Positions 13,975 to 25,670 are shown, counted from the stretch's first letter. The stretch is DNA of 64,000 bases from Larimichthys crocea (GCF_000972845.2 NC_040032.1:19826248-19890247); one strand, 5' to 3'. Program-made: numbers and translations. The notes: generated from the letters alone by a model not told the origin.

Positions 13975-14685
13975 GTGAAGGTCAATGAATTGTTCTTTTA
14001 TCCTCCACTGGGTATCCCCAGGGGTGTGTCCTCTCTCCACTTTTATTTGTTTTATACGCCAGTGTTACACGCTGATGTGTGCCAAAGTCGGCATGTAACT
14101 GCTGTGATGATTAATGAATCAGGCTGTTAAGTTTGTGCAGCAGTACAAATATGTCGCCAGTGTAATTGATGACAAGCTGACCTTTGAGCTTCAACGATGA
14201 TGCTGTGCACAGCAGCTCATTAGCGCATGTATGTTTATGGAAAGTTTGGAAGTTTTAATGTTTGTAATACCTCCATGAAAATCTTTTATTCCAGTCCTCA
14301 CGTTCTGTTTGTTATCTGGTGCAGGTTACTCACAAGAACAGGAACAGATTATAGGGTATCATTAAAAATGTGCTGCAAAATTGCAGGCACAGCCTTAAAT
14401 GACCTTCCACACTTCTAAAAAGTCTTTGGACAAAGGCTGATCCCAGCCACCTCCTGCTGAAGTTTTTTTTCTGTCAGGCTGCAGATATATAACGCCAAGA
14501 TGCTTGACCAATCGACAAAAAAAACACATGTTCCTGCTGCCACTGACTTTGTAAATAACCTAATGCTTTTTCAAGCTGTATTTATTGTTTACTGTTTGTT
14601 CATTGCTTTATGATGGCTGTGCGGTTGTGTAACTACTGCTGGCTGTACAACAAATTCCCTTTGGGGGAGGTAATAAAGAAATCCT
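13975..14685 (+). mobile_element. Degenerate LINE fragment, C-terminal reverse transcriptase and 3' tail
   Basis: Translation of 14005-14060 gives the reverse-transcriptase motif TGYPQGCVLSPLLFVLY. Further along are QYKYVASVIDDKLTFE (about 14142-14190), KFGSFNVCN (14239-14265), KIAGTALNDLPHF (14377-14415) and SGCRY with a CLTNR-like word (about 14475-14510). This is the order seen in L2/CR1-type LINEs. Stops and frame changes break it throughout, and residues between the first two motifs are missing. The tail CAAATTCCCTTTGGGGG with TAATAAAG matches the usual 3' end of such elements. It is a dead, 5'-truncated copy with no function of its own. Confidence 0.8.
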
Positions 14686-15170
14686 TGATCATTCAGAAGT
14701 GTTCACCTGTCAAAAGTCCAGTGCGAACAAACTCAAACCTAATAAAAATTAAAAAAAAAAACAGGAAGATACAGTGTGCCTGCTTTTTTTATGAGAGGAG
14801 CTGGTGTGTGTCTGGGATCATTGAACTGTTTGTGAGCAATATTTAATTATCATAAATAGGATTTTATTTGGATAAAATGAGTGCGCACGGTGTCTCCTCC
14901 TGTCCAGTTGGGTGCAGTAATGCGCCTCTCAGCTGTTTGATAAACAGCAGGAAACTTAAAGAAGACGAAGTGAGCGAAACTCAAACAGACCTGTTGGTGT
15001 TTACTGCTCGTTACCGAGACTTCTTTGACTTTCATTTGGTTTTATTTAGAAAAAACATATCGTGTTTCAGTGCACAAGCCCGCCATAATGTGCATCACTG
15101 CATAACCTCGCCAACCGGACACCGAGCAGACATCCTATAATCCGTGAGTTAGCTGGTGCTAATATTCCCA

Positions 15171-18100
15171 ATGAGTGCTAACCGGCTTATAACTTCGAGA
15201 CACAGCCGGTGTAAAGCTTCAGTCAGCAGGAACCAGGAGCAGCCGGCACCCAGAGCCAGCAAGGTGCTGGCCGAGAGGAACCAGGCGGTCGTGGCGGTGG
15301 GAGCCTGGGTGGAGAGCGGACAAGACTGCCCGGAGCACCCGTCTGTGAGTGGACGAGCAAGGCTGGCTTTGTCTGATGTCAGTGGTTTATACAGACCCTT
15401 TGCAAAAAATTAGAATATCATAGAAAAGTTTACTTATTTCCATAATTCCATTAAATAGGTTAAACTTTCATAGATTATAGATTCAGGGCCCACAATTTTG
15501 TTGTTTTGTTTATTTTTACATATTTTGGGCTTCCAGCTCAAAAAAAAACACATGAAAACATTCAATTTAAAAACATAGAATACTGTGAAGAAATCACCAT
15601 TTACTTCTCAGTTTTTTGCAGAAAAAAAAGAAATTAGGATCACAACAAATCAATCAAAATATGGTACTTTCTAATTAATATGTCAATGTTCCATGCTTGG
15701 TACTTGGGAATCCCTTTGCCTTAATCACTGCCTCGATGCACTGTGGCATTAAGGTGTTACGTCCACTAGGACTAACCTAGTCAGACAATAACACGACAAT
15801 CATAACAATCAAAGTCTCGGTGGTAGTGAGGGAAAAAAAAGGTTTATTTTTAAACAAACAAAAGATACTCAGGTGGGGTAGGATGGGACAAAGTGATTGT
15901 GCCAAAAAAAGTGAAATGAATATAACAAAAGTTGGACTGTCTTCTCTGGAGCTACAGAAAAGAAACAAACAAAATGCCTAACTGACTGACTAACTAACAA
16001 AAGACTTCTCAGAACAGTACAAAAGGTGGCACAACCAATAATCCTAGTGAGTTAACAAAGACAATGCATACGTGTGTGGGAATGTACAGGTTACCCCAAC
16101 TTACCTAGTCCCAAGCAAAACCAACCCCCCACCACCTCTAACAACTCTATAAAGTTAACAAGATTAAACAAGATCAGCACAAGTGGAAAAAAGGAGCAAA
16201 GAGGGAGAAGGCTGGCGACATCCTCCATTTTAAGAAGCCGCCTCCTTCACCATAGGCCAGCTGGAAATGTGGGGAGCCAATAATCAACAGTGGCAGCCTG
16301 CCTTCACAGGTGAGAAGTGTTTCTGCTGCAATCATCTAGTAAAAACTCTTCTTTCTTCATTTTCCTCTTGATAATACCCCATAGATTCTCAATGGGGTTT
16401 AGGTCTGGCGAGTTGGCTGGCCAGTCAAGCACTGTGATGGCATAGGCATTAAACCATGTTTTGGTGCTTCTGGCGGTATGGACAGGGGCCAAGTCCTACG
16501 CTTCCTATGTTAGCTCAGAAGTGGCTTGACCCGAGGAACCCAACAGTTGTAGCCCATCTCCCGGATGCGTCTGAATGTGGTGTTTTTTGAAGCTGTGACT
16601 CCCGCCTCATTCCACTCTTTCTGGATCTCTGCCAGATTCTTGAATCTTCTGTTTGATAATCCGCTGAGATCTCTTATGCTGGTGTATCTTTTCCTGCCAC
16701 ATTTTGCCCTTCCTATGCAGGGTATCAATGGTGGTCTTCTGGCCAGTTGTGAAGTCTGTTAGGTGCTTTGAATTTAGTAGATGATTAGTGTGTGACACTC
16801 AGTTAAAAACATTCATGCCCTGCAAAATTTGGGCTGATTTCTTCACAGTATTCTAATTTTTTGAATTCCTGTTTTCGTGGGTTTTATGAGCTGGAAGCCC
16901 AAATTTAGTAAAAATAAACAAATAAATACTTGAAATTGTTCGAATTGTGGGCCCTGAATCTATAATCTATGAAAGTTTAACTGTTTTAATGAAATTATGG
17001 AAATAAGTAAACTTTTCTATGATATTCAAATTTTTTGGAAAGGGTCTGTACACACCCCACTGCTGTGTGTGCAAAGACAACAATGTTTTTCGTCTCTAAG
17101 TACATCATTTGTATTAAAACCAAATATAGTATTAAAGTTGTAACCCTTATCTTGGTGATAAACAGTGGTAAAGCTAATAAAGCTTACTCTAAATAAGGAA
17201 ATGTTGATGTTGTCTGGGTTGATTGAACAAATATATATTCCTGTTTTTGCCCCAAAAGTCATTTACAGGTAAAGAAATTCTATAAATCTGATAATAATAT
17301 ATTGTCTGGTGTTTTTACACATAATAAAAAATAACCAGAATATTTAATAGTTGATGTTCTTTTTAAAAGAAATACACATTAAGGGAAGTGTTTTGTAGCG
17401 TAAGAGTAAAATGAAGTCAGTGCTGGTGGACAGATCACATAATGGTGACACTTTCTAAATGCACAGTAAATTTCTGACACACGCAGTCCAACATGTACAC
17501 CGACCAGCCGCTTCATTAGTTACACCTGTACAATCCTAAACTCTGCCATAAATTCACTCAATTCGTACTTTTACAAAGATACATATGAGTTTTCAGTTTT
17601 TGTTGACACTGTGGAGTGAGGTATTAATTTAAAGTTTATGTTACTAGACTGCATAATACTGAGAGGTGTTTCTAACATTTACATACATGAGAGGGCCATT
17701 ATATTAGAAACAACTCAATATTATGCAGTTTAACACTACTGCAAACTACAACCACAATAGTAAACATAATAGTTTGATTAATACTTAATGAAGTGGCCGG
17801 TTAGTGTATGTGCAATATAAAGGTAACTGTGAAAGAATACAGAGTTATACTGCAAAGTTACATAAATTTAAAGTCTTGATTTTTTTTTTTCTTCCCTAAA
17901 GTAGTCTAAACAATCTTCCCTCGTCTTTGTTTAGGCTCTGGCTTTGCTAACTGAGGAGATCCAGGCAGAAAAGAGGAGGGAGAACGAAGAGAGCCTTCGA
18001 CGATTTCAAGATGAAGTACGCCATCGTGTGGCACAGCAAGCTCAAGCCAGCAGGAGGAGAGATCAGCCAATGGTAAGGATGACGTTACTTTGACAGCGAC

Positions 18101-21100
18101 GTATTTGTGAGAGAGGGCTGACTTGGGACAGCTGTTCAGATGTCTTTAAATAAAGACATTCAATTTAAATCACCAAATTCACTAAATTATTGTGGATTAT
18201 TTATTGTGGATAAACTCTATGCTTTATTTTCAGGTGAACCCTGACAGGAGGACCCCACACCAGCAGTATCAGGTCTGGACGCAGCATGTGTCTGCTGGTG
18301 AGAAGCTGAGATCTGCAGGAGGTGCTGCACAACAAAGGTTGATAGAGAGGAGCCCTCAGGAGGTGAGAGGGGAATATCTCGTGAAATTAAAATATTCAAC
18401 ATTTTTTCAGATTAATCTTATGTGGTTGTTTTTTTTTTTAACTTGTTTGATGTGTTCAAATTTCAGAAAACTGTACTCAACAGATTCTTGGTTTTATCAG
18501 GTTGATACTTTTCTTTCTTTTTCTCATTGTAATTGTAAGTAGTTGGTGTTCCCTGCATTTTCACGTTGTTAAGTAAAAGTATGTGAACACTTACCTTTGT
18601 GAACTTTTGGTCTGTGACATATTTTTATGCATTCAGCAAAACAATCTTTTTGGTTCCAAAGAAATGTTTTACCTTTCATAGCAACCATTTGGGAACAGTC
18701 CTTTCGTTTTTTAAACTTTTTTAAATACTACTGTGTGCAAAGCCGGGTCCATAAAGTAATAGTTTTCCCATTGTGGTGTGAATGTGAAAAATCCTGACTG
18801 CAGCTCCCATCCAGTAGAGGTGTCGTGATTTCAATTCTTGAATTGAAAATTGATCACACAGGTTTCAAATGCCAGAGTTGGAAATGCATCCAGTTCTTTG
18901 ATTGACCCTTGCTGCCCACCGCCACCAACAGTTTTCTAGCAGCTTCAGTGTTTCTGCTTGTAACATTTATGCTAAGAGTATTACACACAACTCTGCTTCC
19001 AGCAGTCTGTGAGTTAGTAACGTTGCATGAACAGGAACAGAGAACACAACACAACATTACTCTTATCCAGCCATGTTATGGCTGACTAAACTTAACTACA
19101 TCCTTCCACCACTAGTAGCAATGTGCTGCTGCTCACTTCCCACAACCACTTCATTACATGCTTGAATTCAGGTTAAACACAAAGCCGCCTTCCTCGACAT
19201 GGACTGAAAAATAGCAAAACAATGGAAACAGCAGAAGCTTGTTAAGCATTAGATATTTTTCTTTAACGTCTTTGATGCATGCAAGACATTGAATCGTGAC
19301 ACCTTTACCATCAAACACCTTTGGCATGACTGTGAATCAGGCCCTCATCAGGCAACATCACTCTTTGGCCTCATTGTTGTTCGTGTATCTGAATGGGAGG
19401 TTGAAATATATTGTGAAAAGACCAAAACCAGAAGATAGCAGCACATTACTGCCTGCGCTAAGCCATGATTTTTGGCTGAATGTTTGGCCAATAAACAATG
19501 AGAAAAGTCTAACATATCTGTCAATGTCTCCAGTATTTTGTGTGGACATGTTAAAATGGATAACGGTGGATTCAATATTGAAGGTATCGATATTAGTATT
19601 GATATTTAAAGTATTGGTATTTTCCAAAGTCTGCCTAGGGACACAGACAGTCACTTGTCTCCTCTCATTCCTTTGTGATGTACAGTTGTTCGCCCTTTGT
19701 GTTCCTATTTTCTTCACTGTGTAGTCTGCGGTGCATCTGCATTGTTTCCTTGTGTGAGTGATAAAATTATGTGGCAGTGATTAATCTGGAGAATTATTTA
19801 TTTCCATTGTTTTCCAGTCTAGTGAAGGCATGCGGCAGGTCAGACTCAGACTGGCTGCCTGTCGGATGATCCCGCATGGGGAAATGATGTCAGATCTTCC
19901 TGGAGGTGTATGGAACGTTTCTCCAACCAGACATGTGAGTGCTCCGTGTCTCACACTTGTTCCTCTTTTATAAATTAATAGTTCCTATAATATTCTGTGT
20001 TCTTGCACCTCCAGGGTGTATTAAAAAACAAATTTTCCTCTGCATCCAGCAGAAAGCTGGATCTCATGTGCTGCGAGCAGAACAGGAAGTGGAGGAGGAG
20101 GATGTTGAAGGAGAGGAAGAGGAAGAAGAGGAGGATGTTGAGGAAGAGGGAGACATCGGAGACAGAGGTCATCTCTTCACCAGTCAGCATGCATGTCCCC
20201 TGGTTCAGCATAAGGTTAATGAATACCCATGATGCAGCTTTTTTACGGTCAACAATTATTTCAGCGCCAGCTCAGCCAAGTCCAGTTAGTTTTCATATAC
20301 ATTTCATTGCAGTTGCTCTGTCTGTTAAGCGGAGATGTTATAAATAACAAATTATTTTGTAACAAACAGAAAATATGGTCTGAACAGATGCAAGCGACAT
20401 TCACATTGTTCAGTAATTTGCATTTTCTGTCTGAGCTGCCACCCGACACAATTATCTTCAAACCCACACTACTACTTCTTCTCATAATTCATTTGAATTG
20501 GAACATTCAGACAGCAGCACAGACAAAATACTCATTCTAACTTCAAATCAGATCCAGACTTTCTCGTGACTGATGTTTTAATTTGATTTTAATTCATGAG
20601 TTGTTCCTTTTTAAATATCTTTTGCAGCGTGATGGCAGATGGGAAATGTGACAGGCTAAGAGTTGGGGAACATCTATAAAGCTAAAACCTCTATGATGGT
20701 GATGCTGTGTTTCTAGTTGTTGGGTCCTTGTTTACACCAAACAAAGTATTGATTATGGCCACATCAGACTATAATAGCCCAGATACACCAGATGTCATGT
20801 GACTTATTAAGAGTAATTGTATCACAGTTCAGGGGCAGAATCTTCCAAAAGATCAGAAAGCCTAAATGTGTCCTGAAGGTGACTCTTGTTGACTCATGAA
20901 CTGAACTTTGTTACTATGATGTTCCCTTAATCAGCTGATGGAATATAATTGCATAGATAAAACTGGCTCAATTATACCAGCATTTACACTATGCGTTGTG
21001 TCTCACTTTACCACGTGTCTGATGACATCATGGAAGCTTACAAAGGTAATGATAATGCACTCATAATTTCCATTTCCCTCTAACGCTGTGTGATTCACTA

Positions 21101-22897
21101 CATGTCCAGGCTTGTAACAACAAGAATAAGCTGCAGTTTATTTCTGGCTTCATTTATCTACACAATAACTCTGAGGCTGATTTGTGCAGTGTGCATGAAA
21201 GGGGATAAATTCATATAGAATCGATTGTTTTATGTCAATTTTGACCAGTTAGCAGCTGCTGCAGCTCCACCAGCTATTGATTCTGCCTATTTTGTAAGGA
21301 TTAAACCCCAGTCATGGCCATAATCCAACTCTGACTCTGCACTGATTGTATATATGTTTCAGCTAAGTGGACCTGTATTGGAGAATTCTGATGAATCAGA
21401 GCCTGATCCTGGTTTCCAGTCCAACCTAGCAGCCGCACGAGTCCTGTGGCCCCCGACTGACCCAGAAGAAGTTAAACGACAGGTAGAGATCAGACATGTG
21501 CACAAACCTTTGACTTCACTTGTTCAAAACCTGTCAGACCAGATGTTACAGATTAACACGTGTCTCTCTGCAGCGTCAGTCTCAGTTCCTGATGCAGCGC
21601 CGTCTGTACATGAGCATTGAGAGAGAGCAAGTGAAGGAGAACAAACAGCACAGGAAACATCTGAAGAGGACAGCAAGGTGGCCACAATATTTTCTCTGGC
21701 ATCACTTCCTCTTATTTGTGTATGACTTTAGAGTATGAAACCTCTGTAGCTTTCAAAGATGGGTGTCTAAAGTTAAGTCATTTAGAATGTTTATTCACAG
21801 CAGAAAGAATATTAAAACATCAATAGATTCCATTATTATTATTAAAATGTGTCTCAGTACTTCTCTAGTTTACAGATTAACTGAAATACTGGCATATAAA
21901 TATAAAAAATACAAGTGCTGCTTTGGTCTCGGTGAAAACCTCCTCTTAAACGTCCCTGTCTTCCCTGAAGAATCAAAGCAGAGAAAGAACAGATCCGTCT
22001 AGAGGAAGAGAGAAGGTTGGAGAGAGCTCGGCAGCTCGCGGACGCCAGACAGAAGCTGGAAGAGAGAGAGCTGCTGATTCTGGGGCGACTGAAGCTTGAG
22101 GAGGAGGAGAGAGCTGCAGAGCTGCAGAGGAGGAAAAGGGATGAGAAGGAGAAGGTATCTGGAAGGTAATTAATGGAGGTTCATTTGCCAAATTTTAAAA
22201 CTAAACTGCACACATATCAAAGTCTGTTCACAGGGAGTACTACTGTGTATGTAAAAAGTTGCTCCAGAGGAAGCTGGGCCAAGTGTGATAAACTGCCTCA
22301 CTTGTGAATAAATGTAGCTTGTAACAACACTAGAGGTGCCAATATAAAGCCCTTTACAGCATTTAATGCTTTCACACTGAACTTGTTTGGTTTGGTTTGT
22401 TTGAGCTGGCATGAAAGCAAAACATATACTACTGAACTGTGTGATAACACGTGCGATGTTAGCATTAATTCAAAAGCTAAACTACCAGAGCCATCTGTAT
22501 AAGCAATGTATAACATTTATTTATGACAAATTATGTTTGGTGCTGAAGCTGCCGTGATAAACGGGCCGATTCTAACTCGACAGGTTCATCGACGCTCTGA
22601 GAGCTCAGATGAAGGAGCGGCTGTCTCAGGAGAAGCTGGATCTCCCTCCTCTCTGTTGCTGTGCTTCATCTTTCTGGGACTCCCACCCGGACACCTGCGC
22701 TAACAACTGTGTCTTCCACAACAATCCCAAAGGTACTCCCTGCACACACTGCCACCTGCCTCACTAACTACACTCCACACTCCACAACTGAGCTAAAGTG
22801 GGACAAAACATTAAAACCACTGACAGTAGTATTTGTCTCTTCCACAGCGTATGCCAAGGCGTTGCATTCAACAATGTTGAGTCTGGATTTACAGTAA
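15171..22897 (+). CDS. ccdc15: Coiled-coil domain-containing protein 15 (10 coding exons)
   Basis: Exons: 15171-15344, 17935-18072, 18234-18362, 19818-19934, 20050-20214, 21363-21482, 21574-21677, 21971-22165, 22584-22732, 22848-22897; predicted 446 aa. Identification rests on VLAERNQAVVAVGAWVE in exon 1, a charged coiled coil rich in E, K and R encoded by exons 7-8, and FIDALRAQMKERL followed by DLPPLCCC and WDSHPDTCANNC near the end, all typical of CCDC15. Human CCDC15 is about 950 aa with a long KDQ-type repeat region; that region is absent here. The human protein has been reported at the centriole inner scaffold. An in-frame stop at 15150-15152 makes 15171 the first ATG. The exact start and frame of exon 5 (20050 or 20053, or another frame) are uncertain; the remaining junctions are firm because their phases fit. 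Confidence 0.9.
15392..17048 (-). mobile_element. Decayed Tc1/mariner transposon in CCDC15 intron 1
   Basis: Long inverted repeats of more than 100 bp begin CAGACCCTTT at 15392 and end AAAGGGTCTG at 17048, flanked by TA on both sides (15390-15391 and 17049-17050), the expected Tc1 target duplication. On the minus strand an N-terminal transposase piece (about 16798-16510, helix-turn-helix region, with TTFRRIREMGYNCW) is followed directly by a C-terminal piece with HTARSTKTWF and the signature LDWPANSPDLNPIENLWG (about 16492-16350). The central catalytic part is deleted, and the C-terminus is interrupted by a separate insertion at 15757-16307. Without that insertion the element is about 1.1 kb rather than the usual 1.6 kb. 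It cannot make active transposase. Confidence 0.92.
15757..16307. mobile_element. Secondary insertion nested inside the Tc1 relic
   Basis: A 551-bp block interrupts the transposase 3' region and is flanked by a perfect 5-bp duplication AGGTG (15752-15756 and 16308-16312). Conceptually removing the block and one AGGTG restores a continuous transposase-like frame across the junction, which confirms the boundaries. The ends (TTACGTCC... and ...CCTTCAC) are not inverted repeats. A 5-bp duplication with no coding capacity suggests a solo LTR or another non-autonomous element. Family not identified. Confidence 0.75.
17491..17812. mobile_element. MITE-like element in CCDC15 intron 1
   Basis: The left end, ACCGACCAGCCGCTTCATTA after 17498, and the right end, ACTTAATGAAGTGGCCGGTT before 17803, form imperfect inverted repeats of about 30 bp. 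A second, inner inverted pair is visible: GACTGCATAATACTGAG (about 17648) against CTCAATATTATGCAG (about 17715). Length is about 320 bp with no open frame. Similar sequences are common in fish introns; family not named. Confidence 0.7.
20101..20160 (+). repeat. Purine-only low-complexity tract in CCDC15 exon 5
   Basis: A nearly pure GA-rich stretch inside the putative fifth coding exon. In the chosen frame it encodes mostly glutamate and aspartate; in the +1 alternative it encodes mostly arginine and lysine. Both frames are open across the exon, which is why this exon is the least certain of the gene model. Confidence 0.7.
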
Positions 22898-23030
22898 AGG
22901 AAGCTGATGAACTGCAGTGAAACAGCCTGTTTGAAGGACCAGACCAACATTTTGAGAAACGCAGTGCAAGTCCGACGAGAAGCTTGATATCATTTTTCTT
23001 TCCGGTCCAGTAGGTCATGTTTGCCTTCAG

Positions 23031-23710
23031 ACTGAAATATGTCAACAAATATTAGATGGATTGCTGTGACATTTTGTACAGACGTTCATATTTTCCACAA
23101 GATGAATTCAAATGACTTTCGTGACTTTTCCTATAGTGCTACTGGCAGAAGTTTTCACTTATGCTGTGAAATATCCAGGGATACATAATAAATAGCAGGG
23201 TTGATAAATTAGCATTGAGCAATGGGAAATTCATATTGTTATGTATTAATCTGATAAGGAAATGCTAATAATAATTTATTTGGAAATTTGTATGTAAAAC
23301 ATTTTATAGGCTTTATATTTTATGAAAGCCAAAGTATGTTTTTGAATTGTTTTTAATATACTAATGATTACATATGAAAAAATAAACGAAAATTTGAAGA
23401 GTCTGAACTTTATTGTTTGTTTTTCTTCTTCTTTCTTTGTGTTAACAACAGAGATGTCAGTTAGTTTTGGTTAGATCAGATCTATGAAATATTAAGTAAT
23501 CCATCTATACTTCTATACATCTTAGCCTTTCTAAAAATGTCAAATTATTGGTACCAGCCATGAGAAGCAGGTAATTATTGGTTGAATATCGTGCATCCCT
23601 AGAAATATTTCAACAACTGCGTGTTGGATTGGTGCAACATTTTATACAGATGTTGATGGTTTGTAAATGAATGTATCCTAATGACCACATAAATGATAAA
23701 AAGATGGCTC
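23031..23710 (+). repeat. Old teleost dispersed repeat, split by an insertion
   Basis: The left part (23031-23175) carries ACTGAAATATGTCAACAAAT, GATGGATTGCTGTGACATTT and TACAGACGTTCATATTTTCC, and a CCTATAGTGCTACTGGC word. The right part (from 23602) restarts with GAAATATTTCAACAACTG and TATACAGATGTTGATGGT. This is the periodic pattern of a very common percomorph repeat. The two parts are separated by the hAT-like element at 23176-23601. A reverse fragment lies at 1895-1985. Confidence 0.75.
23176..23601. mobile_element. Non-autonomous hAT-like element
   Basis: Terminal inverted repeats are short: CAGGGATAC at the left end, and the complement of the right end starts TAGGGATGCACGATATT, a form I know from vertebrate hAT elements. 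The flanks GAAATATC (23168-23175) and GAAATATT (23602-23609) are an 8-bp target duplication with one mismatch, as hAT insertion predicts. Length is 426 bp with no transposase frame. It carries AATAAA at 23187-23192, the first canonical poly(A) hexamer after the CCDC15 stop codon. Confidence 0.8.
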
Positions 23711-24250
23711 GGTGAAGCAGTTTATGAATGCATTAATCCAGTGCCATTTCAGTCATAATTCTTTTTTTTCTGTATTTTATGTTGTAAATAGTTACATCAA
23801 GCCTTAAAATTTGATACAGCTGCGTTTGCTTCCTAATGCATTCCAAGAATGAAACATGAAAGCGCTGATTAGGAAAGAACACTGTGATGCACAGGATTTA
23901 TGAACTCTGGTAATCTGATATCTCCCGCATAAACAGCAGAATGCTGAGTCATGGCCAATCTATCCGATTTCCGATGTTGTTTGCATGTGATTTAATGAAA
24001 GGCGGCTGTGCATAATGGCACTGCTCTCTGGTGTGCCGCTGCAGATTTATCAACGTGTCTGTCCTGCTCCCTTCAGCTGCGAGGATTTAATGGACTGAAG
24101 GAGAAGGTTTTCATGAGGTGTAAATCAACAGTCACTTTAAGAATCATTCATTAATTTATAGATAAATGCAGACAGGCGTTCCTGCTTTCACCACATTAAA
24201 CAGTAGTTTTGATGCCAATTTGAGAGCATCTATTGGCTGGAGAGTATTTA
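23708..24250 (+). repeat. Copy B of the duplicated ~500-bp non-coding element
   Basis: Same orientation and block order as 9364-9930 in PSMG1 intron 3. The best-preserved stretch is the pair GGATTTAATGGACTGAAGGAG-type words (about 24083-24103) followed by GTTTTCAT, with the intervening CTGTCCTGCT word also shared. PSMG1 exon 4 does not follow here, so only the non-coding element is shared, not the gene. Intergenic between CCDC15 and SLC37A2. Confidence 0.75.
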
Positions 24251-25100
24251 ATTAAAATTTTTTTTAATTAACTGTTTTATTCCTTTATAGGAAAAAGTAT
24301 AGGATCCTATTAACACCTGCTGGAATCCAAATGTTTCATTATCGTGAACTGTTTGTCTTATAATGATATGTTCCTGCTCACTACTACTCACTGTAGAGAT
24401 ATGTACATTTTCAAAATTATTGGAGACTTTTAAATTTGTCTTATTTAAATGCTCTCTCCCGTGACATACGATACATAGTGATTACATAGTCGTGTAGTGA
24501 TTTTTGTAGACGCCAACATGTAGATCAAATCTAATTTTTCTTTGAAGTCAAACGTTGCTCTTTTTACAGGTTCAAAGTTTAAAAAAAGCCAATTTCATTT
24601 ACTCTGTAGTAGTAGTGTAGTAATGTAATTTACATTCCGTACCATGCAATAAATATTTATCACAAAAATTTGGAACATAAAAACATCACAAAATCAAAAA
24701 CACATTGTAGGGTGGAGGCTTTTGGAGTATTGTAAAGTGGACCCAGGCCATGTCTACTTGCAACTCACAAGTTGCTTAGGTCTGTAAGTTGTGAGCAGCT
24801 TCAGCAGAGCTTCTCTGACATCTGTTGTGGAAATTTCTCTGCTGCCGGTGAAGAATGAAATAGAGACTTCTGCCGGCCGACAAGGTTGGCCCCTCCAGGA
24901 AGTGTTTTCACACTTTTTGTCTGTTGCAGGTATTGGCACCGAACCCCTGTTGGTGTGTTTTACACGTGAAGTATCCTGCAGGACCTTGTATTTAAGTGCA
25001 AAGATGAGTCTAGGCATCACAATTTACAAAGACAAAAGGGCCTGGTATCTTGTGTTAAGAAGGGGGGAGGTTGTCATATGAATAAACTGATCTCTATGCT
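24251..25100. other. Intergenic stretch without recognised content
   Basis: AT-rich sequence between copy B of the duplicated element and the LINE tail. Short overlapping open frames exist on both strands near 24754-25081, but they lack known motifs and consistent splice sites. Nothing supportable is seen. Confidence 0.5.
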
Positions 25101-25306
25101 GGGGACTGCTCTGGAGCCCGTGTAGCAGTTTGTTGAATAAAGGATGCTCCACAAACTGCTCGACATTATGGACAATGACTCACATCCACTTCATGACCTC
25201 CTGGTCAGAAAACAGAGCAGATTCAGTCAGAAAAAAATCATACTTAATCCTGAAGAATTTCATGAATTTTCCTTCAGGGATCAATAAAGTAATCTATCTA
25301 TCTATA
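25101..25306 (+). mobile_element. LINE 3' end fragment
   Basis: Translation with one interruption gives GTALEPV, then RMLHKLLDIMDNDSHPLHDL and RFSQKK, the usual C-terminal words of a fish LINE reverse transcriptase. These are followed by CCTTCAGGGATCAATAAAGT and a short run of ATCT, the typical 3' tail. It is truncated and non-functional. Confidence 0.75.
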
Positions 25307-25670
25307 TGGAAGTTCACCCTCAGTACAAATGTCATGTACGGGGAAATTAGCTATAAAGACCACAGCCCAGGCTGTAAACATGTTTATTTTTGCTGTGAAG
25401 TTGGGGAATTTTAACATGGGGCAGGGAGCCGTTCACAGAGATTGACTCATTTTTGTAGCTATATACTGATAACACATAGTACTTGTGCACAAAAAGTGGT
25501 AAAGACTAGAGATAAGCAGAAGTTGTGTTTTTTCTTTATTTCACATGAGGTTAAATCACACAGGTTAAGTTTGAGGGGGTCCCGACCCTCATTTTGGGAA
25601 CCACTTTTTTTTTTTGTTTTTTTTGTTTGGGATCAGCTGTTCCTGAACCTCGGCTCTTTCCTGTGCGCCG

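Noticed and set aside
18815..19640. Possible hAT-derived sequence in CCDC15 intron 3
   Set aside because: It starts with AGAGGTGTCGTGATTTCAAT, reminiscent of a hAT end, but no matching second end or target duplication was found.
22155..22165. Alternative donor at 22155 for CCDC15 exon 8
   Set aside because: Using it shifts the frame so that the conserved FIDALRAQMKERL and CCC/CANNC words of exon 9 are lost.
24754..25081. Overlapping open frames on both strands
   Set aside because: No recognisable protein family, and the stretch adjoins a LINE tail.
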